Positions 34,360 through 43,113 of a stretch of 64,000 nucleotides of DNA are shown in pieces (position 1 is the stretch's first letter; each line of letters opens with the position of its first letter). This stretch comes from Terriglobus albidus (GTDB lineage Bacteria; Acidobacteriota; Terriglobia; Terriglobales; Acidobacteriaceae). The translations under genes were made by a program, and so were the position numbers. The notes beneath the pieces are model-generated. The model ran no database searches. It was not told where the DNA came from and saw only the letters and a list, made by a program, of their open reading frames with translations. The DNA is taken from assembly GCF_008000815.1 (NCBI RefSeq), contig NZ_CP042806.1:186001-250000 (forward strand). Reading direction: 5' to 3'.

Positions 34360-36696
34360 CTACGGTGTTGTGCCGCTGAAGACCGGACCTGCAACGGCAG
34401 GCTGGAGTTGTGAACTGTCAGCGGAAGTAAGTGTCGGGTTCGCCAGCTTGTCGAAGATATCCTCCGGCAACAGCGGGCAATGGTTGAAGCGAACACCTGT
34501 CGCCTCTTCAATCGCATTCAGAATCGCCGGGGCTGGACCGTCCATCGGAAGCTCGCCGATGCCCTTTGCTCCAAAGGGTCCATGAATGCTGGGAACCTCT
34601 TCAAAGAGCACATGGATCGGTGGAAGATCGGCGCTGGTAGGCATGATGTAGTTCGTCATCTGGTTGTTGGCCATCACGCCGTCTTTCCACACGCACTTCT
34701 CATAGATGGCATAGCCGATGCCCTGCGCGACACCGCCCTCAACCTGTCCCTTGGCCAGCACAGGGTTCAGGACCTTGCCGACCTCCTGCAGCGCCCAGAA
34801 ATTCTTCACCTCGGCCATGTAGGTGCGTGTATCCACCGCGACCTCGGCGACATAGACCGCCCAGGCATACGCCGGATATGCGTCACCGCGATACTTATCG
34901 TCGTCCCAGAAGATATCGCCCGGCGCCTGGTAGCGTGCCGTGGCACGGAGTTCCCCGAGTTGCTGTTTGTACGCAAGCGCGGCGTGGCAGAACTGTTCCG
35001 GCGTATACGTCTCTCCCAACAGCCCGCTTTCGCGCATACAGGTCAGCAGATTGTGCGATGCATCCTCAACCAGTTTGCCGACAATCATTGCGGTACGCGA
35101 CGCTACGGTCGGTCCGCTGTTGGGTACACGGTTCGTGTCAGGCTGCGCGATGCGCACGTTCTTGTACGGAATCTGTAATGCCTGCGACGCTACCTGGCAG
35201 AGGATCGTGTTGGTGCCCTGCCCAAACTCAGTCGACGAGACCAGGATCTCCGGTCTGCCTTCATCATCGACCTCAATCGCCACCAGCGAGTTCAACCGCC
35301 GCTCGCCGCTGCCGGTAAATCCGGCGCCATGCATGAACGCTGCAAAGCCGATCCCGCGCTTGATGGGCGAGGTGGGATTGGTCTTTGCGAATTCTGCGCG
35401 TTTGGCGTGATATCCGCTCTCTTCCAGGGCACGCGTCAGCATGCCGTTGAGGTCAATGGGATCTTTGATCAACTGCCCCGTGGCCGTCGTACCGCCGGGC
35501 TGAAGGAAGTTGCGGCGGCGAAGCTCTTCGGGCGTGATGCCAACGGTCTTCGCGATCAGGTCCATGTGGCGCTCGAGACCGAAGATCGATTGTGGCGCGC
35601 CAAAGCCGCGGAAGGCTCCATGCGGAGGACAGTTCGTTGCCACCGCCTTGGCACGGATGCGCAGATGCGGCCAGTTGTAAGGCCCTGCTGCATGAATCGT
35701 ACCGCGCGAGAGTACCACCGGCGACAGCGTTACATACGCGCCGCCATCGATCGCAAACTCGATCTCGCCGCCCAACAGCCTGCCATCCTTTGAGACCGCC
35801 GTGCGGTGGCGTGTACGCGAGGGATGACGCTTGGTGGTCGCCGCCATATCCTCCAGGCGGTCATAGACCATCTTCACCGGCCTGCCGCTCTTCATCGCGA
35901 GCAGCGCGGCATGGCAGCCAATCACCGAGGGATAGTCTTCCTTGCCGCCGAAGGCTCCGCCGGTCTCCACCTGAATGACACGGCACTTCTCTTCCGGCAG
36001 GGCAAACGCAAGCTGCAGCGCGTGATGCAGATAATAGGGACACTGCATCGATCCCCATACCGTGACACCTTCTTCGGTGTACTCCGCGATAACGCCGTTG
36101 TTCTCGATGTAGAGCTGTTCCTGTGCGCCGGTGGAGTACTCGCCTTCGATGATGTAGTCGGCTATCGCCCAAACATCGTCGACGTGGCCTTTCTCCATCA
36201 GGTAGGTCTTGAAGACGTTGGGCGAATCGCCAGCTTCGCTGTTCCAGATCACCGGCGCATCGGGAGCTTCTGACTCTTCAATGGTGAAGACCGCCGGCAG
36301 AGGCTCGTATTCGATGGTCACGGCATCGACGGCCTTGCGCAGCAGCGCCTTGTCAGGATGCGCCAGCAGTACGATAGGTTCTTCGGGATGATTGACGATC
36401 TCTTGAACGAGACAGGGATGGTCCTTGAGCAGATGAACGATGGTGTTCTCGCCCGGGATGTCCTTCCAGGTAACGATGGTGAATTCGTTCCACGGAATGC
36501 TTTCGCCATAGCGGATGGCGGTGATGCGCCCACGTGGAAACTTCGAGCGCACGGTGGCGCCGTGAATCATCCGCGGGAAGTGAAGATCGTCAATGTACTT
36601 GGCGCGTCCAAGCACTTTGGCCTCGCCTTCATAGCGAAGTGCAGGTGCGCCGACAATAGGTTCCTTGGGTGCCATGGTGGAAAAAGTATTCGGCAT
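34360..36696 (-). CDS. xanthine dehydrogenase family molybdopterin-binding subunit
   Basis: 778-residue catalytic subunit that hydroxylates its substrate at a Mo centre. The catalytic Glu is about E715 in GAKGIGELP. Two residues that bind purines in xanthine dehydrogenases appear conserved: Glu in GGAFGGKED (E253) and Arg in HGAFRGFGAPQ (R363); aldehyde oxidases and CO dehydrogenases usually differ at the first. That, with the purine nucleoside permease nearby, favours a purine hydroxylase. It is first in the operon (Mo, 2Fe-2S, FAD) and is served by xdhC and mocA across the toxin-antitoxin pair. The ribosome site is weak (GGAG, 11 nt). Confidence 0.92.
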   Translation of the reverse strand: MPNTFSTMAPKEPIVGAPALRYEGEAKVLGRAKYIDDLHFPRMIHGATVRSKFPRGRITAIRYGESIPWNEFTIVTWKDIPGENTIVHLLKDHPCLVQEIVNHPEEPIVLLAHPDKALLRKAVDAVTIEYEPLPAVFTIEESEAPDAPVIWNSEAGDSPNVFKTYLMEKGHVDDVWAIADYIIEGEYSTGAQEQLYIENNGVIAEYTEEGVTVWGSMQCPYYLHHALQLAFALPEEKCRVIQVETGGAFGGKEDYPSVIGCHAALLAMKSGRPVKMVYDRLEDMAATTKRHPSRTRHRTAVSKDGRLLGGEIEFAIDGGAYVTLSPVVLSRGTIHAAGPYNWPHLRIRAKAVATNCPPHGAFRGFGAPQSIFGLERHMDLIAKTVGITPEELRRRNFLQPGGTTATGQLIKDPIDLNGMLTRALEESGYHAKRAEFAKTNPTSPIKRGIGFAAFMHGAGFTGSGERRLNSLVAIEVDDEGRPEILVSSTEFGQGTNTILCQVASQALQIPYKNVRIAQPDTNRVPNSGPTVASRTAMIVGKLVEDASHNLLTCMRESGLLGETYTPEQFCHAALAYKQQLGELRATARYQAPGDIFWDDDKYRGDAYPAYAWAVYVAEVAVDTRTYMAEVKNFWALQEVGKVLNPVLAKGQVEGGVAQGIGYAIYEKCVWKDGVMANNQMTNYIMPTSADLPPIHVLFEEVPSIHGPFGAKGIGELPMDGPAPAILNAIEEATGVRFNHCPLLPEDIFDKLANPTLTSADSSQLQPAVAGPVFSGTTP

Positions 36697-36739
36697 AGCA
36701 TACGTCGCTCCAGCCGATTGCGGAAGTAGGGATTCTGCT

Positions 36740-36891
36740 AGAGCATTTCTCCTAATACCGTAGCTTTGGAAAAATCTGCGAATGCCGTTTTCTGTTCGGA
36801 AAACGGCTCAAACAGCCAAAACTTCACCCCAGCGAACCAGGTTCGCTGGGGACCCCGATCCTCCGCTCTACACCCTTAGGAGAAATACTCT
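36740..36891. repeat. AGAGYATTTCTCCT inverted-terminus element, copy B
   Basis: 152-bp element with ends AGAGCATTTCTCCTAA and its inverted partner AGAGTATTTCTCCTAA. Inside are a GCCGTTTTC/GGAAAACGGC hairpin (36784-36807), equivalent to the core hairpin of copies A and C, and an extra palindrome CCCCAGCGAAC/GTTCGCTGGGG (36827-36851) that accounts for its greater length. Its right end overlaps the stop codon of the macro-domain gene. Confidence 0.75.
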
Positions 36892-37390
36892 ATCGCAGTA
36901 GCGCGGCGTATGCCCGCTCTGCCTCGTCGCTGAAGACAACGAAGAGTACGCGATCGAGCAGCGGCGTATGAGCGTGCTCGCGAACAGTGCGCACGGCGAT
37001 CTCCGTCGCCCGTCCTAACGGAAAACGATATACCCCGGTCGAGATCGCTGGAAAGGCGATGCTCTGGGCGCCATGCTCCCGCGCCAGATCAAGGCAGCAG
37101 GTATAACAACTTGCCAGCAGATCGTCTTCGCCGCTGCCGCCTCCGTTCCATACCGGACCAACGGTATGAAAGACCCACTTCGCCGGCAGGCGGAAGCCTG
37201 ATGTCGCTTTGGCGTCGCCGGTTTTGCAGCCGCCCAGCAGACTGCAGGCATGCAACAGCTCGGGACCGGCGGCACGGTGGATCGCGCCGTCTACCCCACC
37301 ACCGCCCAGCAGCGAGGAGTTGGCGGCGTTCACGATCGCGTCAACCGCCAGTTTCGTGATGTCTCCGCGGTGGACCTCAAGCGATGCCAT
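36890..37390 (-). CDS. macro-domain protein (O-acetyl-ADP-ribose deacetylase-like)
   Basis: 166-residue single macro domain binding ADP-ribose derivatives. Family blocks: [34 protein letters not shown] and [12 protein letters not shown]; catalytic-loop Asn and Asp of the YmdB type are present. It may hydrolyse O-acetyl-ADP-ribose or ADP-ribosylated targets. The gene is divergent from the purine nucleoside permease gene (43 bp between start codons). The stop codon TAG lies in the terminal repeat of the palindromic element downstream. Confidence 0.93.
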   Translation of the reverse strand: MASLEVHRGDITKLAVDAIVNAANSSLLGGGGVDGAIHRAAGPELLHACSLLGGCKTGDAKATSGFRLPAKWVFHTVGPVWNGGGSGEDDLLASCYTCCLDLAREHGAQSIAFPAISTGVYRFPLGRATEIAVRTVREHAHTPLLDRVLFVVFSDEAERAYAALLR

Positions 37391-37433
37391 ACGTCTTCAG
37401 ATGCTATTCTCGGCCTACCAGGAGCCAATCTGC

Positions 37434-38510
37434 ATGTTGCCGTACCTTCGTCGCGCCGCCGTCTGTCTGCTTACCGTTGCCGCCCCTCTGCTCTCTGCCC
37501 AATCGGCCCTACAGGCCCAACAGACGCAGAAGCCGTGGCCGATCAAAGCCGTCATCGTCACCACCTTTGAGATTGGCAAGGACGAGGGCGACGTCCCCGG
37601 TGAGTTCCAGCTCTGGGTCGAGCGCGAACACCTGACGGAGACGCTCGACTTCCCCGGCGGCATCCATCCCATCCGCACTAATCCGGAGCACACCGTTCTG
37701 GGTATCCTGAGCGGCACAACACTGGTGAACGCCACCACCTCGCTGATGGCCCTTGGCACGGACACGCGTTTCGACCTCACCCATGCGTACTGGCTGGTGA
37801 ACGGGATTGCAGGGGTTGATCCCGCCGATGCCGGGATCGGCTCTGCCGCATGGGCCAACTACGTCGTCAACGACATCTCGCGCTACATCGATCCGCGCGA
37901 AATGCCAAAGGACTGGCCCACCGGCTACTTCGCCATCGGAGCCCACGAGCCGAACAAGCTGCCGCCCTCGGGAGGCGTGATCAACGACCGCGTCAATGCC
38001 TATAAGCTCAACACTAAACTGACCACCTGGGCTTACAACCTCACCAAGGACACGCAGCTTCTGGACTCACCCCAGGTCGCCGAGTTCCGCAAAGGCTTCA
38101 CCGGATATCCCAACGCCCAGAAACCGCCGATGGTGATGATCGGCGATACCTTCGCCTCTGACAGCTACTGGCATGGCAAGCTGATGACCGACTTTGCCAA
38201 CGACTGGGTAAAGCTCTTCACCGATGGCCAAGGCAACTTTGTGATGACCGAGATGGAAGACTCCGGATTTACCGAAGCGATGAAGCGTCTGGACCGCATG
38301 AAGCGGGTCGACTACCAGCGGTTGATGGTGCTGCGCACTGGATCGAACTTCTCCATGCCTCGCCCCGGTCACACCCCGATCGAGAGCGTGAACTCGCCCT
38401 ACATCGGCACCCGGCCGGCGGTCGAAAATGCGTGGCGTGTCGGCAGCAGGGTTCTGCACGAGCTCACCTCCAAATGGGAGACCTACGCGACTCACGTCCC
38501 CGGAGAATAA
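37434..38510 (+). CDS. purine nucleoside permease (NUP family), secreted
   Basis: 358-residue exported protein of the NUP family, originally defined by fungal purine nucleoside permeases. Signal peptide about 1-28 (LLSAQSALQAQ); the mature part begins PIKAVIVTTFEIGKDEGDVPGE and shows IHPIRTNPEHTVLGILSGTT and GDTFASDSYWHGKL, typical of the family. It has no multi-pass membrane character and resembles nucleoside phosphorylases, so it is probably a periplasmic nucleoside-binding or processing protein. GGAG is 9 nt before ATG 37434. With the xanthine dehydrogenase operon it suggests purine scavenging. Confidence 0.85.
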   Translation: MLPYLRRAAVCLLTVAAPLLSAQSALQAQQTQKPWPIKAVIVTTFEIGKDEGDVPGEFQLWVEREHLTETLDFPGGIHPIRTNPEHTVLGILSGTTLVNATTSLMALGTDTRFDLTHAYWLVNGIAGVDPADAGIGSAAWANYVVNDISRYIDPREMPKDWPTGYFAIGAHEPNKLPPSGGVINDRVNAYKLNTKLTTWAYNLTKDTQLLDSPQVAEFRKGFTGYPNAQKPPMVMIGDTFASDSYWHGKLMTDFANDWVKLFTDGQGNFVMTEMEDSGFTEAMKRLDRMKRVDYQRLMVLRTGSNFSMPRPGHTPIESVNSPYIGTRPAVENAWRVGSRVLHELTSKWETYATHVPGE

Positions 38511-38520
38511 GCTGAAGGAT

Positions 38521-39099
38521 GTGAGTCCTACACTTCCATTCCACGCAGACTGGCGGGCCCAGGTGCTGACCGGGCCCCCGCTCATCGCTCCCGCGCGCCA
38601 GTTCACCTATCCCCGCGCGGTTCCCGGAGAGGAAGATGCCCTCGCCCGCGGCGCCATGTACGCCCTGGTGAAACCGTCATCCAGCGGCGAGTTCCTGGCG
38701 ACCTGCGCCCGGGGGTTTGCCGACTCGGCATTACCGTCCGGCATCTGGAGCTGCCCCCGGCCGCAGGAGATCTGCCTGGTCTCGGGTGGCTACGCCTGCA
38801 TTGTGGACACGCTCGCGCCAGACCAGGCCGCTCTGGTACCGCAGCGGCCCGTCACCGAGGTGGTGCCCGCCGTCGAGGCAGGCCTGCTGCTCTTCGCCGG
38901 CTTCCACACCGTCATTGCCTGGGGAGCGAATGGCCTGGCCTGGGAGACCGGAAAGCTGACCTGGGAGGGCCTGACTCTCGGCGCAGTGGACGGGAACATC
39001 CTGAACGGCATGGGATGGGACATGATGGCCGATAAAGAGGTGCCGTTTGAGGTGGACCTCACGACCGGAAAACATACGGGTGGAGGGTTCCGGGGGTAA
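38521..39099 (+). CDS. hypothetical protein
   Basis: 192-residue protein without a family I recognise. Composition is that of a globular cytoplasmic protein, with short strands and several Gly/Trp landmarks (SGIWSCPRPQEICLVSGGYACIV, cited by position about 70-90; LLLFAGFHTVIAWG about 120; GMGWDMMADKEVPFEVDLTTGK at the C-terminus, landmark PFEVDLTTG). GTG 38521 is taken as the start because it is the first plausible codon after the NUP stop (10 bp), with GAAGG just upstream. The frame continues 31 codons into the NUP gene. It may be co-transcribed with the permease. Confidence 0.6.
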   Translation: MSPTLPFHADWRAQVLTGPPLIAPARQFTYPRAVPGEEDALARGAMYALVKPSSSGEFLATCARGFADSALPSGIWSCPRPQEICLVSGGYACIVDTLAPDQAALVPQRPVTEVVPAVEAGLLLFAGFHTVIAWGANGLAWETGKLTWEGLTLGAVDGNILNGMGWDMMADKEVPFEVDLTTGKHTGGGFRG

Positions 39100-39337
39100 G
39101 GGATTTCGAGCGAAGCTCGAACCGGGTGGGAGCCGTGGGCTTCAGCCAGGCTTCAGCCCACGGTCAATCGACTCAATAACGAAAGGGCTTTGAGCCCTGG
39201 GCTCTCTTCTCGACTAGAGTAAAGGCCCAGGGCTAAAGCCCCTTTACTTTCATTGCTTTATCAGCGGGCTGAAGCCCGCTGCTCCCACCAACCTCTCCCC
39301 GAAATAGATCAACCGTTACTCAATGCCGAGTCAAACG
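39100..39337. repeat. cluster of GCTNNAGCC REP-like hairpins
   Basis: At least three hairpins lie in the gap between convergent genes: CCGTGGGC/GCCCACGG (39133-39163), GGGCTTTGAGCCCTGGGC with GCCCAGGGCTAAAGCCC (39185-39242), and GCGGGCTGAAGCCCGC near 39265. The family recurs near 50465-50550 and 52785-52835. They may end transcription from both sides. Confidence 0.75.
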
Positions 39338-39970
39338 CTATGTCGTCGGCTGCAGTTTCCGGCGCTCCGTCTCGAGATAGGTGAACCGGATACGGTGGAT
39401 GACCGTGATGGTCGAGAGCACCGCCAGCACCCACAATGCGGGAGCCATCGTTCCCCAGTGGTTGAACAGGGCGCCCAGGATAATAAGCACGATGCGCTCC
39501 GGCCGCTCCATGAAGCCGACCTTGCACTGGCCGATCAGTGCCTCGGCGCGGGCGCGGGTGTAGCTGACCATCAGGCTGGCCGTCATGACGAAGGCTGCCA
39601 GGAAGACATAGAAGAACCGGTTGCCGCGGGCGTAAAAGACCAGCAGACCGAAGAAAAGCGCCACGTCGGAGTAACGGTCAATCACGGAGTCGAAGAAGGC
39701 TCCGAAGACCGAAACCTGATTGGTCTGCCGGGCGACACGGCCGTCGACCATGTCGAAGAGTCCCGCACCGATGATCACCAGGCCGGCATAGAGAAACATG
39801 CGGTCGGCATTCGCCCGTCGCGCGTAACCAAAGAAGAAAGCGGCGACGATGTTGATAATCAGACCGATGAAGGTAAGCGTGTTCGGGGAGATACGGGAGA
39901 GCGCCAGACCGTTCACGATCTTCTGCAGCAACCAGCCACAGGCTCGTCCAAATGCACTTGTCCAAGTCAT
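39338..39970 (-). CDS. CDP-alcohol phosphatidyltransferase family protein
   Basis: 210-residue integral membrane enzyme of phospholipid head-group transfer. The signature DxxDGxxARxxxxxxxxGxxxDxxxD is complete (DMVDGRVARQTNQVSVFGAF then FDSVIDR, about residues 73-97), so it should be active. Several TM helices flank it (about 30-50, 60-72, 103-120, 122-140, 165-190). Bacterial relatives make phosphatidylglycerol phosphate or phosphatidylinositol phosphate; the acceptor cannot be fixed here. No operon partner is evident; greA lies 121 bp upstream on the same strand. Confidence 0.9.
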   Translation of the reverse strand: MTWTSAFGRACGWLLQKIVNGLALSRISPNTLTFIGLIINIVAAFFFGYARRANADRMFLYAGLVIIGAGLFDMVDGRVARQTNQVSVFGAFFDSVIDRYSDVALFFGLLVFYARGNRFFYVFLAAFVMTASLMVSYTRARAEALIGQCKVGFMERPERIVLIILGALFNHWGTMAPALWVLAVLSTITVIHRIRFTYLETERRKLQPTT

Positions 39971-40091
39971 TGTGTTCCGCTCTTTAGTCTAAACGCCCGT
40001 GGCAACTACGCCAAAATCGGGTCACTGGCCAGGAGGCACATAAGACGTGGCTCCTCGCCGGAGAACCGCGCTCAGCCAGATCCGGTTTCTG

Positions 40092-40565
40092 CTATTCCGC
40101 CGCTTCGTGAATCGTGGTGAGCTTCAGGATCTCCAGCTCGCGCTTGCCGCTGGGGGTAACTACGGTGGCGATATCGCCGACTTCCCTACCCACAAGAGAG
40201 CGGCCGATCGGCGAGGTTGTCGAGATCAGCCCTTTGGCCACATCCGACTCCTCGCTGGTAACCAGCTTGTAGGTCAGCTCTTCGTCTTTGCTGGAGTCAA
40301 AAACCACCACGGTGGAGCCGAAACCCACCTTGTCGTTGGGAATATTCGCCAGGTTGACCAGCGACAGCTCGGCCATACGCTTCTTCAACTGGCCGAGGCG
40401 GGCGTTCACAAACTCCTGCCGCTGCTTGGCCATGTGATATTCAGCGTTCTCGCTCAGGTCGCCAAGGGCAACCGCCTTCTTGATCTCAGCCGGCAGCTCG
40501 GTCGTCAGCTCGTACTCCAACTGCTTGATCTCTTCTTCGAGCCTCTTTTTGATGTGTTCGGGCAT
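40092..40565 (-). CDS. greA: transcription elongation factor GreA
   Basis: 157-residue factor that rescues backtracked RNA polymerase by stimulating transcript cleavage. The N-terminal coiled coil (about 1-75) carries the acidic tip GDLSENAEYH, whose Asp and Glu insert in the polymerase channel; the C-terminal FKBP-like domain has ISTTSPIGRSLVGREVGD. Length is standard. It lies 97 bp downstream of ruvX on the same strand. Confidence 0.95.
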   Translation of the reverse strand: MPEHIKKRLEEEIKQLEYELTTELPAEIKKAVALGDLSENAEYHMAKQRQEFVNARLGQLKKRMAELSLVNLANIPNDKVGFGSTVVVFDSSKDEELTYKLVTSEESDVAKGLISTTSPIGRSLVGREVGDIATVVTPSGKRELEILKLTTIHEAAE

Positions 40566-40662
40566 TCGCTTCGGGCCTTTGAAATGAAATAAGCGCTTCC
40601 CCGCGCGCTATTGGAACCACGCGTGGGCAACGCCCGCATGCGGCTATTCCTTGGAAACCTGA

Positions 40663-41133
40663 TTATACGACGGGTGGTGTTTCGCGGGCGGCGCGGTAAG
40701 CCTTCTCGGCAAGGTAGCTTTCGAGCAGAACAACAGCCGCCACCTGGTCCAGCACCTCTTTGCGGTTCTGCGTCCCGTAGCCTGCCTGGTTCAAGCGTTC
40801 GTGGGCCTCGCGTGTCGTCAGCCGCTCGTCGAAACACACCACCGCAATGCCGGTGGCCTGTGCAACAGCCTCGGCAAACTCCCGCGACACAAGAGCGCGT
40901 TTGCCTTCGGTCCCGTCCATGTTGAGCGGCAGACCGGCAACGATCTCGGTGATCTCGTGTTTGCGAACCAGACGAGCGATGTTCTTCACATCGTCTTTCA
41001 AGCGGGTGCGCCGCAGCGTGAACAGAGGCTCAATCGTCACCCCCAACCGATCCGTCATAGCGAGACCGACAAAGGCGTCTCCGATATCGATCGCGAGTGT
41101 GCGAGAGAGCGGCTGCGAATCCATATCTGTCAC
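40663..41133 (-). CDS. ruvX: Holliday junction resolvase-like YqgF/RuvX
   Basis: 156-residue RNase H-fold protein of the YqgF family, implicated in 16S rRNA pre-processing and Holliday junction resolution. The metal-site Asp is in AIDIGDAFVGLAMTD, and FDERLTTREAH and LDQVAAVVLLESYL are the other family motifs. GTG 41133 is chosen since GGAGG lies 6 nt before it; ATG 41124 is an alternative. Precedes greA on the same strand. Confidence 0.92.
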   Translation of the reverse strand: MTDMDSQPLSRTLAIDIGDAFVGLAMTDRLGVTIEPLFTLRRTRLKDDVKNIARLVRKHEITEIVAGLPLNMDGTEGKRALVSREFAEAVAQATGIAVVCFDERLTTREAHERLNQAGYGTQNRKEVLDQVAAVVLLESYLAEKAYRAARETPPVV

Positions 41134-41339
41134 TCTAACCCTCCGGAGCCTGTCACTCTCCCCTTCCGATACCGGTCACTTCATTCCACCGCCGCGGAAA
41201 AATCTGCCGCGCGGCTCCCTAAATTTTTCGCGCCGTCTGCCGATAACAAAGATGAAATCGTGTGAAATCAGAGGTTTGCGCTTTGGCACATTACATGCAC
41301 AACTATCCCCAAATCCGGCGAAGGAGAATGTTTAGCTGC

Positions 41340-41597
41340 ATGATGCGCAATCCGGCGACGGCCATTTGCCCCAATTGCCGCCAAGGCCATTTCAACCGCC
41401 GGGGTACGGAATCGGCCCCGCAACGGTACTTTTGCCAGATCTTCCGGCTCTTTCCGTGGGCGTGTTCTCAGTGTGAGTACACCGTCTATAGCCGGGACCG
41501 TGGCCATGTGCGGTACACCCCCAAGGTGGACGGTCTAACCCCAGCCGCAGTCAACGACCGCGTCCTGCGACGCGACCGTTCCGACTCGTGGGCGTAA
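41340..41597 (+). CDS. small zinc-ribbon-like protein
   Basis: About 85 residues. CPNC (near residue 10) and CSQC (near residue 41) form a four-cysteine zinc-ribbon pattern around an aromatic segment (FRLFPWACSQC). Such small proteins are common in Acidobacteriota and their role is unknown to me. AAGGAG is 13 nt before ATG 41340; ATG 41328 is also in frame but only 1 nt after that site. The gene converges on the DUF1906 gene with a 28-bp gap. Confidence 0.6.
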   Translation: MMRNPATAICPNCRQGHFNRRGTESAPQRYFCQIFRLFPWACSQCEYTVYSRDRGHVRYTPKVDGLTPAAVNDRVLRRDRSDSWA

Positions 41598-41625
41598 AAT
41601 CCCCAACCTTCAAAACTTATTCAGG

Positions 41626-42471
41626 TCAGCGCCCTCTGGAAGGATCAGAGGAATTGCTGACATTTAAGTCGAGATGTATCCCCGGCATCTCGGGGACGTA
41701 GCACTCTCCATCACGGGCATATGTCTTCGCACAGCTCGCTGTAATCTCGAGTCTTTGCGGAGACTGAGCAAACTGCCACACCGTCGCATTCGGGGTTCCG
41801 CTGTCGCTGAGCTTCGGTACATTCAACACACATCCAGGAGCAGGCCCTACCGGAGCGCAGGCGTCCTGCGCTACCCACAGCACAACCTCGTGCAGCTTGA
41901 GCTTCTTCACCCAGGCGGAGATATCTTCGGCCGTGGTGATGTGGACACCGCCACCCTCATCCACTGGCCGGCCGCTGCAGTAGGCCCCGGGAGTGTATCC
42001 GGCGGCTGCCACCACCTCTGTCCACCCCAGCGTGTAGGCTCGCTGTTCTTCGAGCATGCGTCCGCCGTCTTCCAGGTCCAGAAAAATCACCGCACCTGCA
42101 GGGAAGCCTTCACGCCTGGCGGCTGCGACTGCGGCAATGCCTTCGCGTTTGCCCAATGCCTCGGGCTTAAGACCGCGTCGCCCTGCAGCCTTGATCTCCA
42201 CATCCCGCTTTCCGTTCCAGAGGATCAGGAAGCCGTAACCCATGCCGCGGATCGTCTCGCGCTTGCCGACCCAGGTATTACGGGTCTCTTCAGGAGGATT
42301 GTTAAGCCAGTAGCCGGTAAAAGCGAAGCGTGATTTTGCGGCGCGCAGGGCGGCATCTCCGGGATAGTCGTTGCGGTCGAAGCCAAGCTTTTCCTGGGCG
42401 TGCGCCAGCGTGGAAGCACCCATCGTCAGCGCCAATAGAAACCATCGAAACTTCCGCGAAATCATCTGCAC
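41626..42471 (-). CDS. secreted DUF1906 (glycoside hydrolase-like) protein
   Basis: 281-residue exported protein; signal peptide about 1-25 (ALTMGASTLAHAQ). The mature part matches the DUF1906/Rv2525c-like TIM-barrel pattern: GFDRNDYPGDAAL, FTGYWLNNPPEETRNTW, AGAVIFLDLEDGGRM and GYTPGAYCSGRPVDEGGG. The acidic LDLEDGG would be at the active-site end of the barrel. Such proteins may act on cell-wall polysaccharides. It is divergent from the DinB gene with 22 bp between starts. Confidence 0.82.
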   Translation of the reverse strand: MQMISRKFRWFLLALTMGASTLAHAQEKLGFDRNDYPGDAALRAAKSRFAFTGYWLNNPPEETRNTWVGKRETIRGMGYGFLILWNGKRDVEIKAAGRRGLKPEALGKREGIAAVAAARREGFPAGAVIFLDLEDGGRMLEEQRAYTLGWTEVVAAAGYTPGAYCSGRPVDEGGGVHITTAEDISAWVKKLKLHEVVLWVAQDACAPVGPAPGCVLNVPKLSDSGTPNATVWQFAQSPQRLEITASCAKTYARDGECYVPEMPGIHLDLNVSNSSDPSRGR

Positions 42472-42493
42472 ATGCCCATGCTACCGTGAGCGC

Positions 42494-43024
42494 ATGACCA
42501 CAGCCGTTGCCGATCTGCGTTATCCCATCGGGAAGTTTTCACGTCCTGAAACCATCACGCCCGCGCACCGCAAGGAAGCGATCGCCGAAATTGCCGCACT
42601 TCCGGAGAAGCTCACCGCCGCGCTCGCCCGGCTGAGCGAAGCACAGCTCGACACTCCCTATCGCGAAGGCGGATGGACAGTACGTCAGCTGGTGCACCAC
42701 ATCGCTGACTCGCACCTGAACGCCATCACCCGGCTGAAACTGGCGTTGACGGAAGAGAAGCCCACAATTCGTCCGTACGACGAGAAGGCCTGGGCAGAGC
42801 TGCCGGACACCAGTCTCGACGTCGCCGTCAGCGTCGACCTTCTGAAAGCTCTTCACACGCGCTGGGCCACGGTTCTCGAATCACTCGACGACGCTCAGTG
42901 GCAGCGCCTGCTGCAGCATCCGGAGGAGCCAGCACCATGGACTGTGGAGCATCTGACTTTGATCTACGCCTGGCACTCGAAGCACCATGTAGCGCACATA
43001 AAGCTGCTGGAGCAGCATGACTAA
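42494..43024 (+). CDS. DinB/YfiT-family metal-dependent protein
   Basis: 176-residue four-helix-bundle protein of the DinB superfamily closest to YfiT (bacillithiol S-transferase type). Three His metal ligands are suggested by LVHHIADSH (about 66-74) and WHSKHHVAHI (about 160-170); YPIGKFSRPETITP and GGWTVRQLVHH are YfiT blocks. It probably conjugates or hydrolyses a thiol substrate; bacillithiol use in this organism is not shown. No strong ribosome site before ATG 42494. Confidence 0.88.
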   Translation: MTTAVADLRYPIGKFSRPETITPAHRKEAIAEIAALPEKLTAALARLSEAQLDTPYREGGWTVRQLVHHIADSHLNAITRLKLALTEEKPTIRPYDEKAWAELPDTSLDVAVSVDLLKALHTRWATVLESLDDAQWQRLLQHPEEPAPWTVEHLTLIYAWHSKHHVAHIKLLEQHD

Positions 43025-43113
43025 ATAATTGAATGATTGAATAATCGGGCGCCATCGACGTCTATCGAAGCCGGGACTATCCCATTCTTCAATGATTCAA
43101 TCATTCCATTATT
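43024..43113. terminator. AT-rich 19-bp inverted repeat across two stop codons
   Basis: 43024-43042 (AATAATTGAATGATTGAAT) pairs with 43095-43113 at 18 of 19 positions. The arms contact the TAA stops of the convergent DinB and 348-residue genes, so a bidirectional terminator is likely. Its low GC contrasts with the flanks. Confidence 0.6.
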
